64,000 bases of DNA from Dryococelus australis. Its lineage: Eukaryota > Arthropoda > Insecta > Phasmatodea > Phasmatidae. Shown piece after piece: positions 54,893 to 64,000 of this stretch. A program made the position numbers and the translations under genes. Location of the stretch: positions 59,324,777-59,388,776 of the forward strand of contig CM057002.1 in assembly GCA_029891345.1 (NCBI GenBank), read 5' to 3'. The notes below the pieces were generated by a model that worked only from the letters and a program-made list of their open reading frames with translations, did not search any database and was not told where the DNA came from. Position 1 is the stretch's first letter; every line of letters begins with the position of its first letter.

Positions 54893-55570
54893 CTATAGTC
54901 TGTTCGTTGTTACTTCACACTTTTTGTATCAAACATTTGAAGAAACACCCAACGTATGACATGCTTCGTTGCTTCCTAAATATTTCACGTAAGTTATCAC
55001 GGGCGTTTTATACCTCTGTTAATATAAAAGTACTTTATTTTCGGTTAAATGTTACTTTTACTTGTATCTGTCTTATCTATAAATATCCCGTTTATAAGTA
55101 ATATCAATAGAGAAAGAGAAAAAATAGGTAAATGAAGAGAATTGGACGGCTCGTAACCTCGAGGTCTTGAGAGCAGATGAGGATGATTGAGGCGAGTATG
55201 GAGCAGCGCCGGATTGGAATGGCGGGGTAAAAGGGACATCCGCTAGAAAAAACCGCTGACCAACGGCATCGTCCGGCACGATTCCCACATGCGAAAATCC
55301 GGAGTAACCCGGCCGGGGATTGAATCCGGATCCCCGTGATGTGAGGCGAGCAGACCAACTGCTCAGCCACCGTGGACCCCAGAAAAAATAGGCGTGTAAG
55401 TAATGCCTAGTAAGAAAAATATTCTCAGGCAAAATGCTATTACACTGAGTGCGCACTCGGTCCGCTGGTGTAGTTTTCTACACGTTATTTGCATTAGGCG
55501 GAGGAATATCCTGGAAGTAGGACTTAATCACGATTTCATAAAATCTGGAAGTTACCGCGAGTGGTCTATA
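54893..55570 (+). mobile_element. F2 element interrupted by SINE S1
   Basis: Starts CTATAGTCTGTTCGTTGTTA and closes TTACCGCGAGTGGTCTATA. The halves on each side of the SINE join at AGAAAAAATAGG, which matches uninterrupted F2 (GAATAGAAACAGTGAGGAAA region at 49727 and AGTGAGAAAATAGGCGTG at 14759). Confidence 0.8.
55129..55380 (-). repeat. SINE S1, full length with 12-bp target duplication
   Basis: The exact duplication AGAAAAAATAGG lies at 55117-55128 and 55381-55392, proof of retroposition into F2. Reading the minus strand: head GGGGTCCACGGTGGCTGAGC with A box TGGCTGAGCAG, B-box region GGATTCAATCC, body ACGATGCCGTTGGTCAGCGG, and tail ATCTGCTCTCAAGACCTCGA ending in a TCTCTTCATTTA stretch rather than poly(A). 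Confidence 0.9.
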
Positions 55571-56847
55571 TTCCGGTAAGAGTTATGCAGAACTTTTACT
55601 CCCTTTACTGTTACCTGATGGCGGCATTTTCTGATTGCCTGGCGGCAGTTTTCCACGCATTAAAACTGAAAGAACTACTTTCCGTGCCTCCACCGAAGAT
55701 CATTATGGGCTTGGATTCCCTTTATGCGCGAGGAGAACATATAATTGGCTATCCGAAGGGACACCACTTACGAGTTTCCTCATATAGACTTCCAACCGCA
55801 GAGAAGAGACTAAAAAAATAATAATAGAGTTCTGAAAACTCATCGCAAATGAAATTTCGCAGTACAGCAATAAATTAGTTCTTATGAGTAGCAGAACCAC
55901 AAACAGAACAGGAATAAAATACGTACTTTACTGCAAATTAATTTGTTTAGTGGCACGAAGAAAGCTTGCTTAAAATTACTTTAAATCCGCGGAAGGAAAT
56001 GTAGCACTACGTAGTAGTACATTATATGTTTTATAATAGTTTGCAAAATATAAAGGATACTGTGAAATTTTCTCGTCATTCATAATTCATATAGTACAGA
56101 AGTTAAATTTCTCATATGTAAAAAAAAATGTCCACTACACTACGGCATATGCGGACTTATAGTTGTAAAATGATGTGGCAATAAATGTTACTCAGTTGTT
56201 GATTAGCTGCCTGATACAAGAATTGAAACAAATGAAAAATTACTTATCCCTATTGCAAGAATTATTCAAAGAACATACCGTAACCTGTGTTTGATTGGCT
56301 TCGCAATGCTTTAGAAGGTTTCAGCTAGCGTTCAGAAATTTTTTTTTTTAGTTCTGACTGAAAATTTACATGTGAATTTTGCTAAGAGTACCTGCAGTCA
56401 TTTTGCTGTCAGAAGCGGCTGGCGTTCGCTATTCATGCATGCTGTTTTGTTTTTTGCTTCTGTATTTCTGTGAACATTGTGTATTATCTACTCAGAAATA
56501 ATCAGACGCAATGGTGTCTTATGGATATTGATGCGCTATGCTGTGGAGTGAAGTAGGCTACACAATCTTATCTGCTGCAGTGAACCATATGGGACAACAC
56601 GACTTGCTTGTGACCAGAGATCCGGAAATTTTCCCCGAGATCTTTTAGGACGAAAGGGAGTTGGAATCCTGGTAACTATGCAACCATCCTTCATGAAAAC
56701 ACCTCACTGAATTTAAATTAATTTAGCATTAGATGTGACTGCGATTTCAGTTACTCCAGTTCTTCGTAAAAATAAGCGCCTTGATAGATAACGAGAAGAG
56801 AAAATATTTACAAACACATTATATTCTTTTGAAGTTTCAAAAAAATG

Positions 56848-56851
<4 letters not shown>
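55571..56851. other. AT-rich, nothing recognised
   Basis: About 1.3 kb with short frames only. Confidence 0.5.

Positions 56852-56900
<49 letters not shown>
56852..56900. repeat. (TA)24 microsatellite
   Basis: Pure TA dinucleotides. Confidence 0.95.
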
Positions 56901-56902
<2 letters not shown>

Positions 56903-57339
56903 TACGAAATAGCTCGTTTGTAAATAAATTTTTGCGTTTGATTTTTCTAAAAAAACATCGTTACGATATTTGCTCTTTTGATCTAAGTTATGATAGATCG
57001 ATAATACGTTTGCGAAATTGAATGTTATCGTTAGTGGAAGAAAAAAAAAAAAAGAAAAGTAAGATAGTTTGGGGCAAGAGCCCGCAATTATGGAAACCGT
57101 AGTCAATTGTGTCTGTTGCAATTATGTAGTTCACATAAAACCACATGTAGGCCCTATATTACCCGAAAATGCATTATGTATGATTATATACAACAACTGA
57201 AATTTCAAATCATTCGTGAGAACTTACAATAGAAATAGAACACATGAGTGCATACTAAGGAAACTTGCCCATTTGCGGGGCAAGAATTACATTAAAGTGG
57301 GGTAAGAGTATTAATAGTATCAATTACATTTGGAAAATC
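56901..57339. other. AT-rich, with GGGGCAAG phrases
   Basis: TGGGGCAAGAGCCCGC at 57070 and GCGGGGCAAGAATT at 57276 recur close to the pogo fossil and may belong to its untranslated end. Confidence 0.35.
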
Positions 57340-58146
57340 CTTTTCCCGTGTAATCAGTACAGAGTTTCTCCCACAATTGATTTGCATTCGTGGCACACAA
57401 TCCAGTCCACAGATGGAGGATCTTCGTACATTGCACCACACCCACCCCAGAAATAGTCCGCCTTATCAGAGCTTGCAAAATCTTTCTCGCAACATAAAGT
57501 CAATTTGCGTTTTGCTCCAACGCCTTTGGTCTTCAAGCTTGCTGGTGTTGATGTTGCTGTCGTTTTCTTTAGGTTAGACCTATTTTTTTTTATTTCACTT
57601 TGTAACGACAGCATTTCAGCATATGGCGACGATGTATTCGAGCCCGTTTTGGATTTCTGCGCCTCTTTTGTGGATGACTAGCTTTTGGGAAGAGCCTGAT
57701 TATTCCTGGCGAAACAGAACACTTTACTGGAGTTGACACATTCCTAAGACAAGCGCTGGAATACACGTCAGTAAAGCTACCTGTAGAAAACCTTTACAAA
57801 CACTTTCATGGCCACTTTCAGTAGGCTTAACCCGAATGTTTGTGACAGTGGTTTCCTTGAATGTTTGCAAAGCACTGTGAAGTAGAAGCAAGTTGTACTC
57901 CTGCACTCGTGTCAGCAGTACTGTCACCAATAGGAGACGATTGATTATCATTATGATTTGGGAGAGCCTACCAGAAATTTCAGATGGAAGACAGCCAACT
58001 TCAGAAACAATACCAGGATACATCGGCAGTATGCTGCATGCCTGAAAGCTTTTGACCGCAATTACAATCGGAGCTGCCTTTTCATAAGCCAGTCGAAACA
58101 AATTGCGTTTTGCATCTACTGAGATGTTTACTAGATTAATCTGCAT
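57340..58146 (-). pseudogene. pogo/Tigger-like transposase, C-terminal fossil
   Basis: Two minus-strand frames. The upstream one (57724-58146) reads LAYEKAAPIVIAVKSFQACS then ILPMYPGIVSE, matching the segment after the DDE_1 catalytic domain (usual form A---A---F--TGI-P-N---F). The downstream one (57354-57614) reads WGGCGAMYEDPPSVDWIVCH with ECKS, a Cys-rich zinc-ribbon tail (C--C---Y----W--C--C) found at the C-terminus of many insect pogo-like transposases. The frames differ, so there is at least one frameshift, and the catalytic core is absent. Confidence 0.65.
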
Positions 58147-59379
58147 AATATGCTTTCAGTTTGGCGTACTACTTCACTAAAATCTGTTAGAATTATATTA
58201 CTGTTTCATTACTCATGTCATAGAAAACAGTGGCCAGCAGGCTACTTCTGGCTGATTTATTTTGTGACGTATTCCCACTGATGAAATGCATACCACTTAC
58301 TCAAATGAAAATTATTTTCAAAGTAATTACAATATGCTACAAAACACGGTGGTTACACATGAATAAATTCAATGGTCCACCCACAGAACCTTTCCAGTTA
58401 CACAAATGTAAACAAAATATTTTTTAATGACCGAGGTGAGTAAGTTAACATGAATTTATGTGTGGTGAACATGAGAAGAAAGGCGAGTAAGTTTAAATAG
58501 TCACTTAACATACATAGCATGTTTGTTGCTTAAATATGGAGAATAATAATTACAGTCTACAAATAACATGTGCTATTCAGAAACTCTTCTTTTTTAAATC
58601 TTTTTCACTAATTGAGAATTGACGAAACCAGCATCGTAAAAATGTTTATGCAAGGTGAGGGAATAAAACTGTAAAGAATGTATGGAATTATTTATCAGAG
58701 ACTTACGTGACTTATAGCAACTGAACACTAAGCCAATTAGGAGTGATTCTGAACAAAACTTATCAATTTTCTTAGTAAATTTAATATTTTTAATAATTTA
58801 AACTTGAAAAACTTGTGAGAAAACAGGAGACCCAGCTTGTAAAACTTGTGTGCTATTAACGTATACTGTTCGTACGATATATGAAAGTAAATAATACGTA
58901 ATAACTATACACGATCCACGTATTGAATTATTCAGAAACGTCTGTTCTCACACGTGAGCTGTGGCACAGAGAAGCGCGCTAGCTTGTGGTGCAGATGAGT
59001 GGTGACCTACTGAGTTGACACACTCCGTGCGCGACGTAGCGGAGATACAGCCGGGCTACAGATGGCGTCTCTTGCCTTGTGCTGTGGCGATAGAAGTATG
59101 CCTACGCGCTCTACATTACTGCATCACGACTACCATTTACTATAATATACATTATTTTACCCGTAATTTTAACAAGTGGGATTAGACGAAGGAATATATA
59201 AAACACTCCTTTTTTTTTAAAATAAAATATGAAGTAAGTGATTTTTTCAAATAATAAGAGGTAAAATTAAAAGACTTATAATTCAGATGCTTGGGAGTTA
59301 CACAAGGTCGGAAATGATCTCTTAATATTTTAAGAGGTGACAGTAGTAGGGCCCCGGGGAGGGGGGGGGGATTCTAGAT
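58147..59379. other. AT-rich, nothing recognised
   Basis: A more GC-rich patch at 58960-59110 without gene signals; G run at 59356-59369. Confidence 0.45.
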
Positions 59380-59505
59380 CACTTTTGATCAATCGGATTA
59401 TCAATTTGATATCAAATGGATTGATCGGACTATCCATTAATCCGATCTTAATCCGATTTAAAACATGTTTAATTCGCTAATCTTAATCCGATAAAATTCA
59501 TGAAA
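59380..59505. repeat. Cluster of AATCCGAT motifs
   Basis: AATCCGAT or its reverse ATCGGATT occurs at 59392, 59438, 59448 and 59485, with GGATTGATCGGAC between. Resembles the subterminal repeats of large DNA transposons, in the same way as ATCGATTA in the arms at 42.7-46.2 kb. Confidence 0.45.
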
Positions 59506-59639
59506 TGAAATTCAATTGTTTAATTCAATTAATTTAATTGGATCAATCATTTTTTATTTTAGAATTTAGTGTGAATTGGTAAGTGTATATTTTGGTGCAA
59601 AAGTGTGCAAAGGGTGTTTTTTTTTATTTCTTCATTTTT

Positions 59640-59830
59640 GGGGGTTGCGGAGAGGTCCTCACCCTCGAAGCTCTATCGTTGTACTGAGGTGTTATGAGTT
59701 GGGGAAGGGGTGTATATAGGTATTGTGTAATATTTAATGGTATTGAGTTCCTTCCTGTCTGGCAGGCGACTGAGGTAATGGCAGAGTTCAGAAAGGCATA
59801 TTCTTGCGAAATTAAATTATTAGAATGTTA
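59640..59830. repeat. Second copy of the 47740-48050 repeat
   Basis: GTGTAATATTTAATGGTATT, CTGGCAGGCGACTGAGG and ATGGCAGAGTTCAGAAAGGC in the same order as at 47.8-48.0 kb. It is about 130 bp from the AATCCGAT cluster. Confidence 0.55.
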
Positions 59831-60019
59831 TGTACGTATGTAATGAAAGACAATATATTAATTAATTAAACGAAAGAGACCTTAATACGATTTAAATCCA
59901 TGACGTCAGTTTCCTAACCCGTCCTGTATGGCAGTAATGACAAACAAGAGAGACTCGCATGTGACTATCACAAATCGATACAAATTATGTTTACGCTGTA
60001 CTTACTAGATAAAACAGCT
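59831..60019. other. Spacer
   Basis: Nothing recognised. Confidence 0.45.
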
Positions 60020-60420
60020 ATTACCCTAAAAATAAATTAAACGAATCAAATACTGAGGAATCGTAAATGACAAACGAATTACAGAGCCCAGCTTGGTGTG
60101 ATAAAGAAATTAAGCCACATGTAATACCTACAACGAACTATTTCTCTACAAAATAAATTCCACGAATCCAATACTAAGTAATGGAACTACAGAAACTATT
60201 TCCACTTCAATAACGACCTAGCTATCTTGGTGTCATAAAGAAATCAAGTAGCGAGTCATACCTACAACGAAGGAAAAAACTATTTCCATGCAAATAAATC
60301 AAACGAATCGCCAACGAATTACAGAGCCCAGCTATTCTGGTGTTATAAAGAATGCAATGTGTTAATATAATTATATCTACAACGAATTCAAAACACGTTC
60401 TTTAAGACATTAAATGTTTT
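60020..60420. repeat. Imperfect tandem repeat, three to four units
   Basis: Units of roughly 110 bp containing ATTACAGAGCCCAGCT, GTGTGATAAAGAAAT, ACCTACAACGAA and AAATAAATTAAACGAATC in that order recur at about 60030, 60130, 60220 and 60300. Units vary in length. Confidence 0.6.
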
Positions 60421-62502
60421 TAATGCAGGTCCGTTCGGTTGGGAGGTTGCTGTCGGAATGAGTCCAGTTTATGACTTGTAGTGAATTATTAGCTAGACGA
60501 GGTTTTTAACAGAGTGTGCTTGGGCCGCCGTCGACTAAGGTTATGGCGGAAACTGCTCGACTGTAAATAACTAAACATTACGACAAAAATTAATAAAAAT
60601 TATTTATCCCTGTTCACGAACTCACCGGTTTATATTTCCACTGTAAGCTAATCACAATACTAGACATGTATCGCTTATAATCTAATATGGAACGATCTAG
60701 CACTTCCAGTTAATACAGGCAAATGAAGATTTTAAAACTGAAGAGAAAATTGCATTATGAATTATACCTACAATGAAGTCAAAAACATATCCTATTTCCC
60801 TGCATATCTATGAGTTATGAAAAGCGCAAATTACTAACAAAGTGTTATAAAATAAATAAATTTTAACCAAACATAATAGGATACTAGACATGCACGCATG
60901 TCTCCATTATCGCCTCTTAGTTCTACAACGGACAAGGATGTAAAATTGAATCACAGAGAAAAAACTTACCCCAATGCAATGTTTTAAATTATTAATACAC
61001 AATTTCACTTGCATTCTTTAATGATGTATCCACAAACAAAGTTTCCTATCCTGAGAATAAATAATTCTTAATAAAACTTCCGCCTTAGTCTCGCGACCAG
61101 TTTGGGAAATACGCATTTACAAATCCTAGCCAAAAGAAAAATTGCATGCATTATAAAAAAAAAAAAAAATAGATGCACGTAAATGCCTTTACGGAATCGC
61201 TCTTAACACAATCTCTCACAATGGCAGCTCCGTATAAGTATCCAGACATAGATAGGCCTCAGAAAGGCATTTCACATGCAAATTTCCCGATAATCGACGC
61301 TAATAAAAAAATATAAATAATTTTACTAACACCCGTAAAAAAAAAGAAACTGCTTAACGAGATTCGCGGTTAGTCGTCACAGCCAGGTGGGTCCTCAGCC
61401 CAGGTAAGACTGCGCTGCGCCACCAGATTCCAGCATGCTGTGAAGTGAAGTGGTAGATCCCAACAGCGGAGACTGATGATGTGTTCATGTCAAGGGTTGT
61501 AGAGAAACTAAAATGCCTTCTCTCTGAGCTGCAGGGACAGTTGGAAGGTACCATTAAATAGCCCCCTCCCTCCCCTAGCCCAAATCACGTTGTTTGTCCA
61601 CCTCGAGCCCTGACTACCTCCCTCACCTCCGACCATGAACTTGGACCCTGCCAGAGCATTGACCCTGTTCTGAAGACCATTGGCCAAAGTCTCCAACCCC
61701 AGACACTGACAAGTTTTGAAGATTTGCTGGCATCGAAATAAAAAAAATTTAACAAGTCCTGCTGAAAAATTATTTTCTCAAAACTGACATTTATGTCTGA
61801 ATTTTAATTAATCCCAAGAAAAACTACAAGAAATGAATTTTAATTCGGAAATTTACAATAAATTTTAAGTTTAAAGTATTTCCAGTTAACTTATTAATTT
61901 AAAAATTCTGCACAAGATCAGGAAACTACGAATAATTTGACACAAGAGATATTTTCATTAACTAAATCTTACGCTAATCAAAGACTTTGTATATATAATT
62001 TATGTTTTATTAAGTATTGAAAGAACACTGTTTTCAAACATGTATCATTCGATTTATGCGATACATGAGTTATATGATTTAACTATGGAAAACGTACTTA
62101 TTCAAATATTTATGCATAGCAGAGAAAATTCATATTTTCCGTGTAGAGTTCTCTCATATTTAAGTTTGAACAAAGCTTCCATGCGAGGTTTTCGGTTACA
62201 GCATTTACCAGAAATGTGTATACTTAAACAAATATAAAGTTATTTTATTAAAAAATAATTCGTTTCGACATAAAATTAATGAAAGACTATGATTCCAGGC
62301 TGAAATGACGTCTATCGGAGCTGGAATATGCCAAACATAACGATATTTGGGAAAATCATGTTTTAAGCAAATTTAAAGGAAAATGTTGGCCTGTTTGTAT
62401 CCGTTTACTATATAAGAAGGGAATAAATTAATTTTTTTTCAGTGTTAAGTCAACAGCTACCAAAGTCACATTGTGTGTGTGCATGTACATTAAGGCAATC
62501 TA
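60421..62502. other. AT-rich region without recognisable genes
   Basis: About 2.1 kb. The part at 61360-61730 is less AT-rich with a CCCTCCCTCCC stretch near 61564 and reverse frames up to 66 codons that show no domain. A runs near 61145-61160. Confidence 0.4.
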
Positions 62503-62615
62503 CGCCAGGTATCCACACCACCGAGAGTTACACCAGGCATCCACAGCACCCATAACGACACCAGGCGTCCACACCACCAAGAGCTATTCCAGGTGATCGC
62601 AGCACCGGTTACGGA
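62503..62615. repeat. 28-bp tandem repeat, about four units
   Basis: Units begin CCAGGTATCCACACCACC, CCAGGCATCCACAGCACC, CCAGGCGTCCACACCACC and CCAGGTGATCGCAGCACC at 28-bp spacing. It lies directly at the end of the mariner fragment listed next, whose coding sequence provides the last unit. Confidence 0.7.
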
Positions 62616-62715
62616 GGGTGCCCACATCGTCCACTGGGGTTACATACACAAGTGCCTTTAAATGTCCCCACAAACAAAAGTCTAGTGGATTCACATCAGG
62701 GCTCCTCGGGAGCTG
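62540..62715 (-). pseudogene. Mariner-like transposase C-terminal fragment
   Basis: The minus strand reads RSPDVNPLDFCLWGHLKALV followed by YVTPVDDVGTLRNR and CCDHLE. This is the RSPDL-PLDFFLWG end of the insect mariner-like DDE transposases and the helical tail after it. Only this end is left. Distinct from the copy at 6.4-7.7 kb (there SPELTPLD-CVWGWLK). Confidence 0.75.
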
Positions 62716-62917
62716 GTATGGGGCTGCCAATTACAGCTGTCATAGCATTCCACAGTAACATGATCCAGCCCGCGGGCCATGCACTGTACATTATCTATTA
62801 TGGGCTGAAGTACAGATATAAAGCATTTGCGGACCTATGTTCAAATAACCTCCAGATGTGAGGAATGTTCCCCCGAAGTATTGACATGCTATATTGCAAC
62901 GTCCTGTATAAAAGCTT
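62716..62917. other. Spacer
   Basis: Possibly more decayed mariner sequence on its left; nothing definite. Confidence 0.35.
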
Positions 62918-63135
62918 GGCCCAATATAGAACGTATACCTCATTTTCGTAAGCGTAGTAAGCACGTATCTTGAGTAAGGGTCTTACCTATTCGGAATATA
63001 TAACGTATACATCATTTGTGTAAGCGTAGTAAGCACATATCTGGCGTAACTATTCGCAAAATCTTTAGAACGTATGCCTCTTTTGCGTAAGTTTAGTAAG
63101 TACATATCTTGCGCGAGACTCTTAACTATCCGCAC
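62918..63135. repeat. Tandem repeat, three units of about 72 bp
   Basis: Each unit has AGAACGTATACCTC-like start, TTTTCGTAAGCGTAGTAAGC and ACGTATCTTG, then a CTATTCGGA-like end. Units begin near 62928, 62998 and 63067. Confidence 0.7.
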
Positions 63136-63916
63136 CAAGATTTTATGTACTAAATATTAATTTATACAAAAATATTAATTTGTAGAAAAATTTGCTATGG
63201 TTTTTTGGCCACGTCTTACAAGGTCTACAAATTCTGTAACTACTCCTATAATAAGTGTTGTATTTTTAGTTCATTTATAAATAAAAGCTTGGTTTTAAGA
63301 GTTTTTTCAATTAATTTTAAGTTCACTTTTTTCTCGCCTATTTTTTTTTTTACTATATAGGTAGACTATTTATACATTCAAAGACTCATCCGTCATCTGT
63401 ATCACTTGCGTTCAGGCAAGTTTCAGTGCACTCTTTACGTGGGAAGTCGAACCGGGATGCTGAATATTCGTTGTTCATCTCACACGCGCGTGTACGGCGA
63501 TGGTATTTGACATTTCAATTCGACCTCACGCAGATCGGATTCTTCAAATGGTATTTCACATACACACACGTGGTCGATCATTTGAATTCCTTCTTGTGCT
63601 TCAAAGTTTGGATGGTGTTTTACCCACACAACCATGTGTAAACGAGGACTTCCCCGGCACTGAAACTCTACACGCCACCAGCAATCGACAACTTGTCCAC
63701 CAAGTACATCGTGATTGCTGGTGATTAGGTGAGCGCCGGACAGACACCTCGCTGACACCTACCGTACGTACAAACAAGCGAAGTTGAATAAAAGCTTGCA
63801 TAAAAGCTCGTAAAAAGATAAAGAATTTACCTAGTTACGAAGTTATTTTATATTTTATTTATGTTTAATGCAATCATCTTGTTTGTCAACGTATAGAACA
63901 GAGAAAAACTCTTATA
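63136..63916. other. Unannotated
   Basis: The segment 63420-63760 is less AT-rich, with overlapping frames on both strands (63500-63724 and 63480-63758). No domain was recognised. Nothing else. Confidence 0.4.
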
Positions 63917-64000
63917 GGCTGTTCACGATAAAATTAGCACTTTCGAAAGCCCTGCTTAAAATCTACATGTATGTACGTTGTGTATTCTTCCGCCTTATGT
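63917..64000 (+). mobile_element. M1 type A, cut by the window edge
   Basis: GGCTGTTCACGATAAAATTA after TA, then CGAAAGCCCTGCTTAAAATC. The rest lies beyond the window. Confidence 0.85.

Overview
The window is nuclear DNA of a repeat-rich animal, most likely an insect. It has no dense open reading frames. It holds pol III tRNA genes with internal A/B boxes, tRNA-derived SINEs, CpG-rich islands and the wreckage of many eukaryotic transposon superfamilies (mariner/Tc1, pogo, hAT, piggyBac-type TTAA, Harbinger-type, Polinton/Maverick, a CR1/L2-like LINE). The peptides accidentally encoded by SINE S1 (for example around 18.56-18.93 and 55.13-55.38 kb) resemble strings I remember from predicted stick-insect (Phasmatodea, Dryococelus-like) proteins. 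A phasmid is therefore my best guess, as inference only.

Convincing host genes are few: a standard tRNA-Gly(GCC) and a slightly damaged tRNA-Asp(GTC) at 32.87-33.24 kb, on opposite strands; a CpG-rich island with a probable 5' non-coding exon on the + strand (about 1.08-1.63 kb); and a CpG-rich island with a probable first coding exon on the - strand (38.45-38.56 kb, splice donor visible). I recognised no complete protein-coding gene.

Layout. 0-42 kb is saturated with one short inverted-repeat family, here called M1 (TIR starting GGCTGTTCACGGTAAAGTGA, flanked by TA). There are 27 full or partial copies in the window. Two unrelated cores (A about 415-425 bp, B about 205-240 bp with sublineages B1 and B2) share the same terminal repeat. 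A second family, F2 (about 430 bp, 7 copies), often acts as a landing site: two copies contain M1 and one contains a SINE. A third set (F3/F3b) has CGCGA near both ends and usually CCAAT motifs inside. At 6.37-7.72 kb a dead mariner-like transposon carries two younger insertions, each with a diagnostic target duplication (8 bp hAT-type and TTAA). TTAA elements also occur at 7.74-8.18 and back-to-back at 12.04-12.87 kb. 25.2-26.9 kb is an unusual strand-asymmetric, G-poor block. 42.7-46.2 kb is a pair of long inverted arms built of subrepeats around a 1.9 kb core, followed at 46.9-47.5 kb by a decayed Polinton-type DNA polymerase B frame. 48.8-50.5 kb holds a second SINE, a Tc1 fossil, F2 and M1. 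51.6-57 kb is microsatellites, SINEs and F2. 57.3-58.15 kb is a pogo-like transposase fossil, and 59-63.2 kb is AT-rich with several short tandem arrays and another mariner fragment.

No functional multi-gene system was found. The most unusual signals are the M1 swarm with its two cores, the F3-type elements that spread CCAAT boxes, the adjacent TTAA elements sharing one target site, and the long inverted arms next to the Polinton polymerase remnant. Boundaries were set by eye and may be off by a few bases; degenerate ends by tens of bases.
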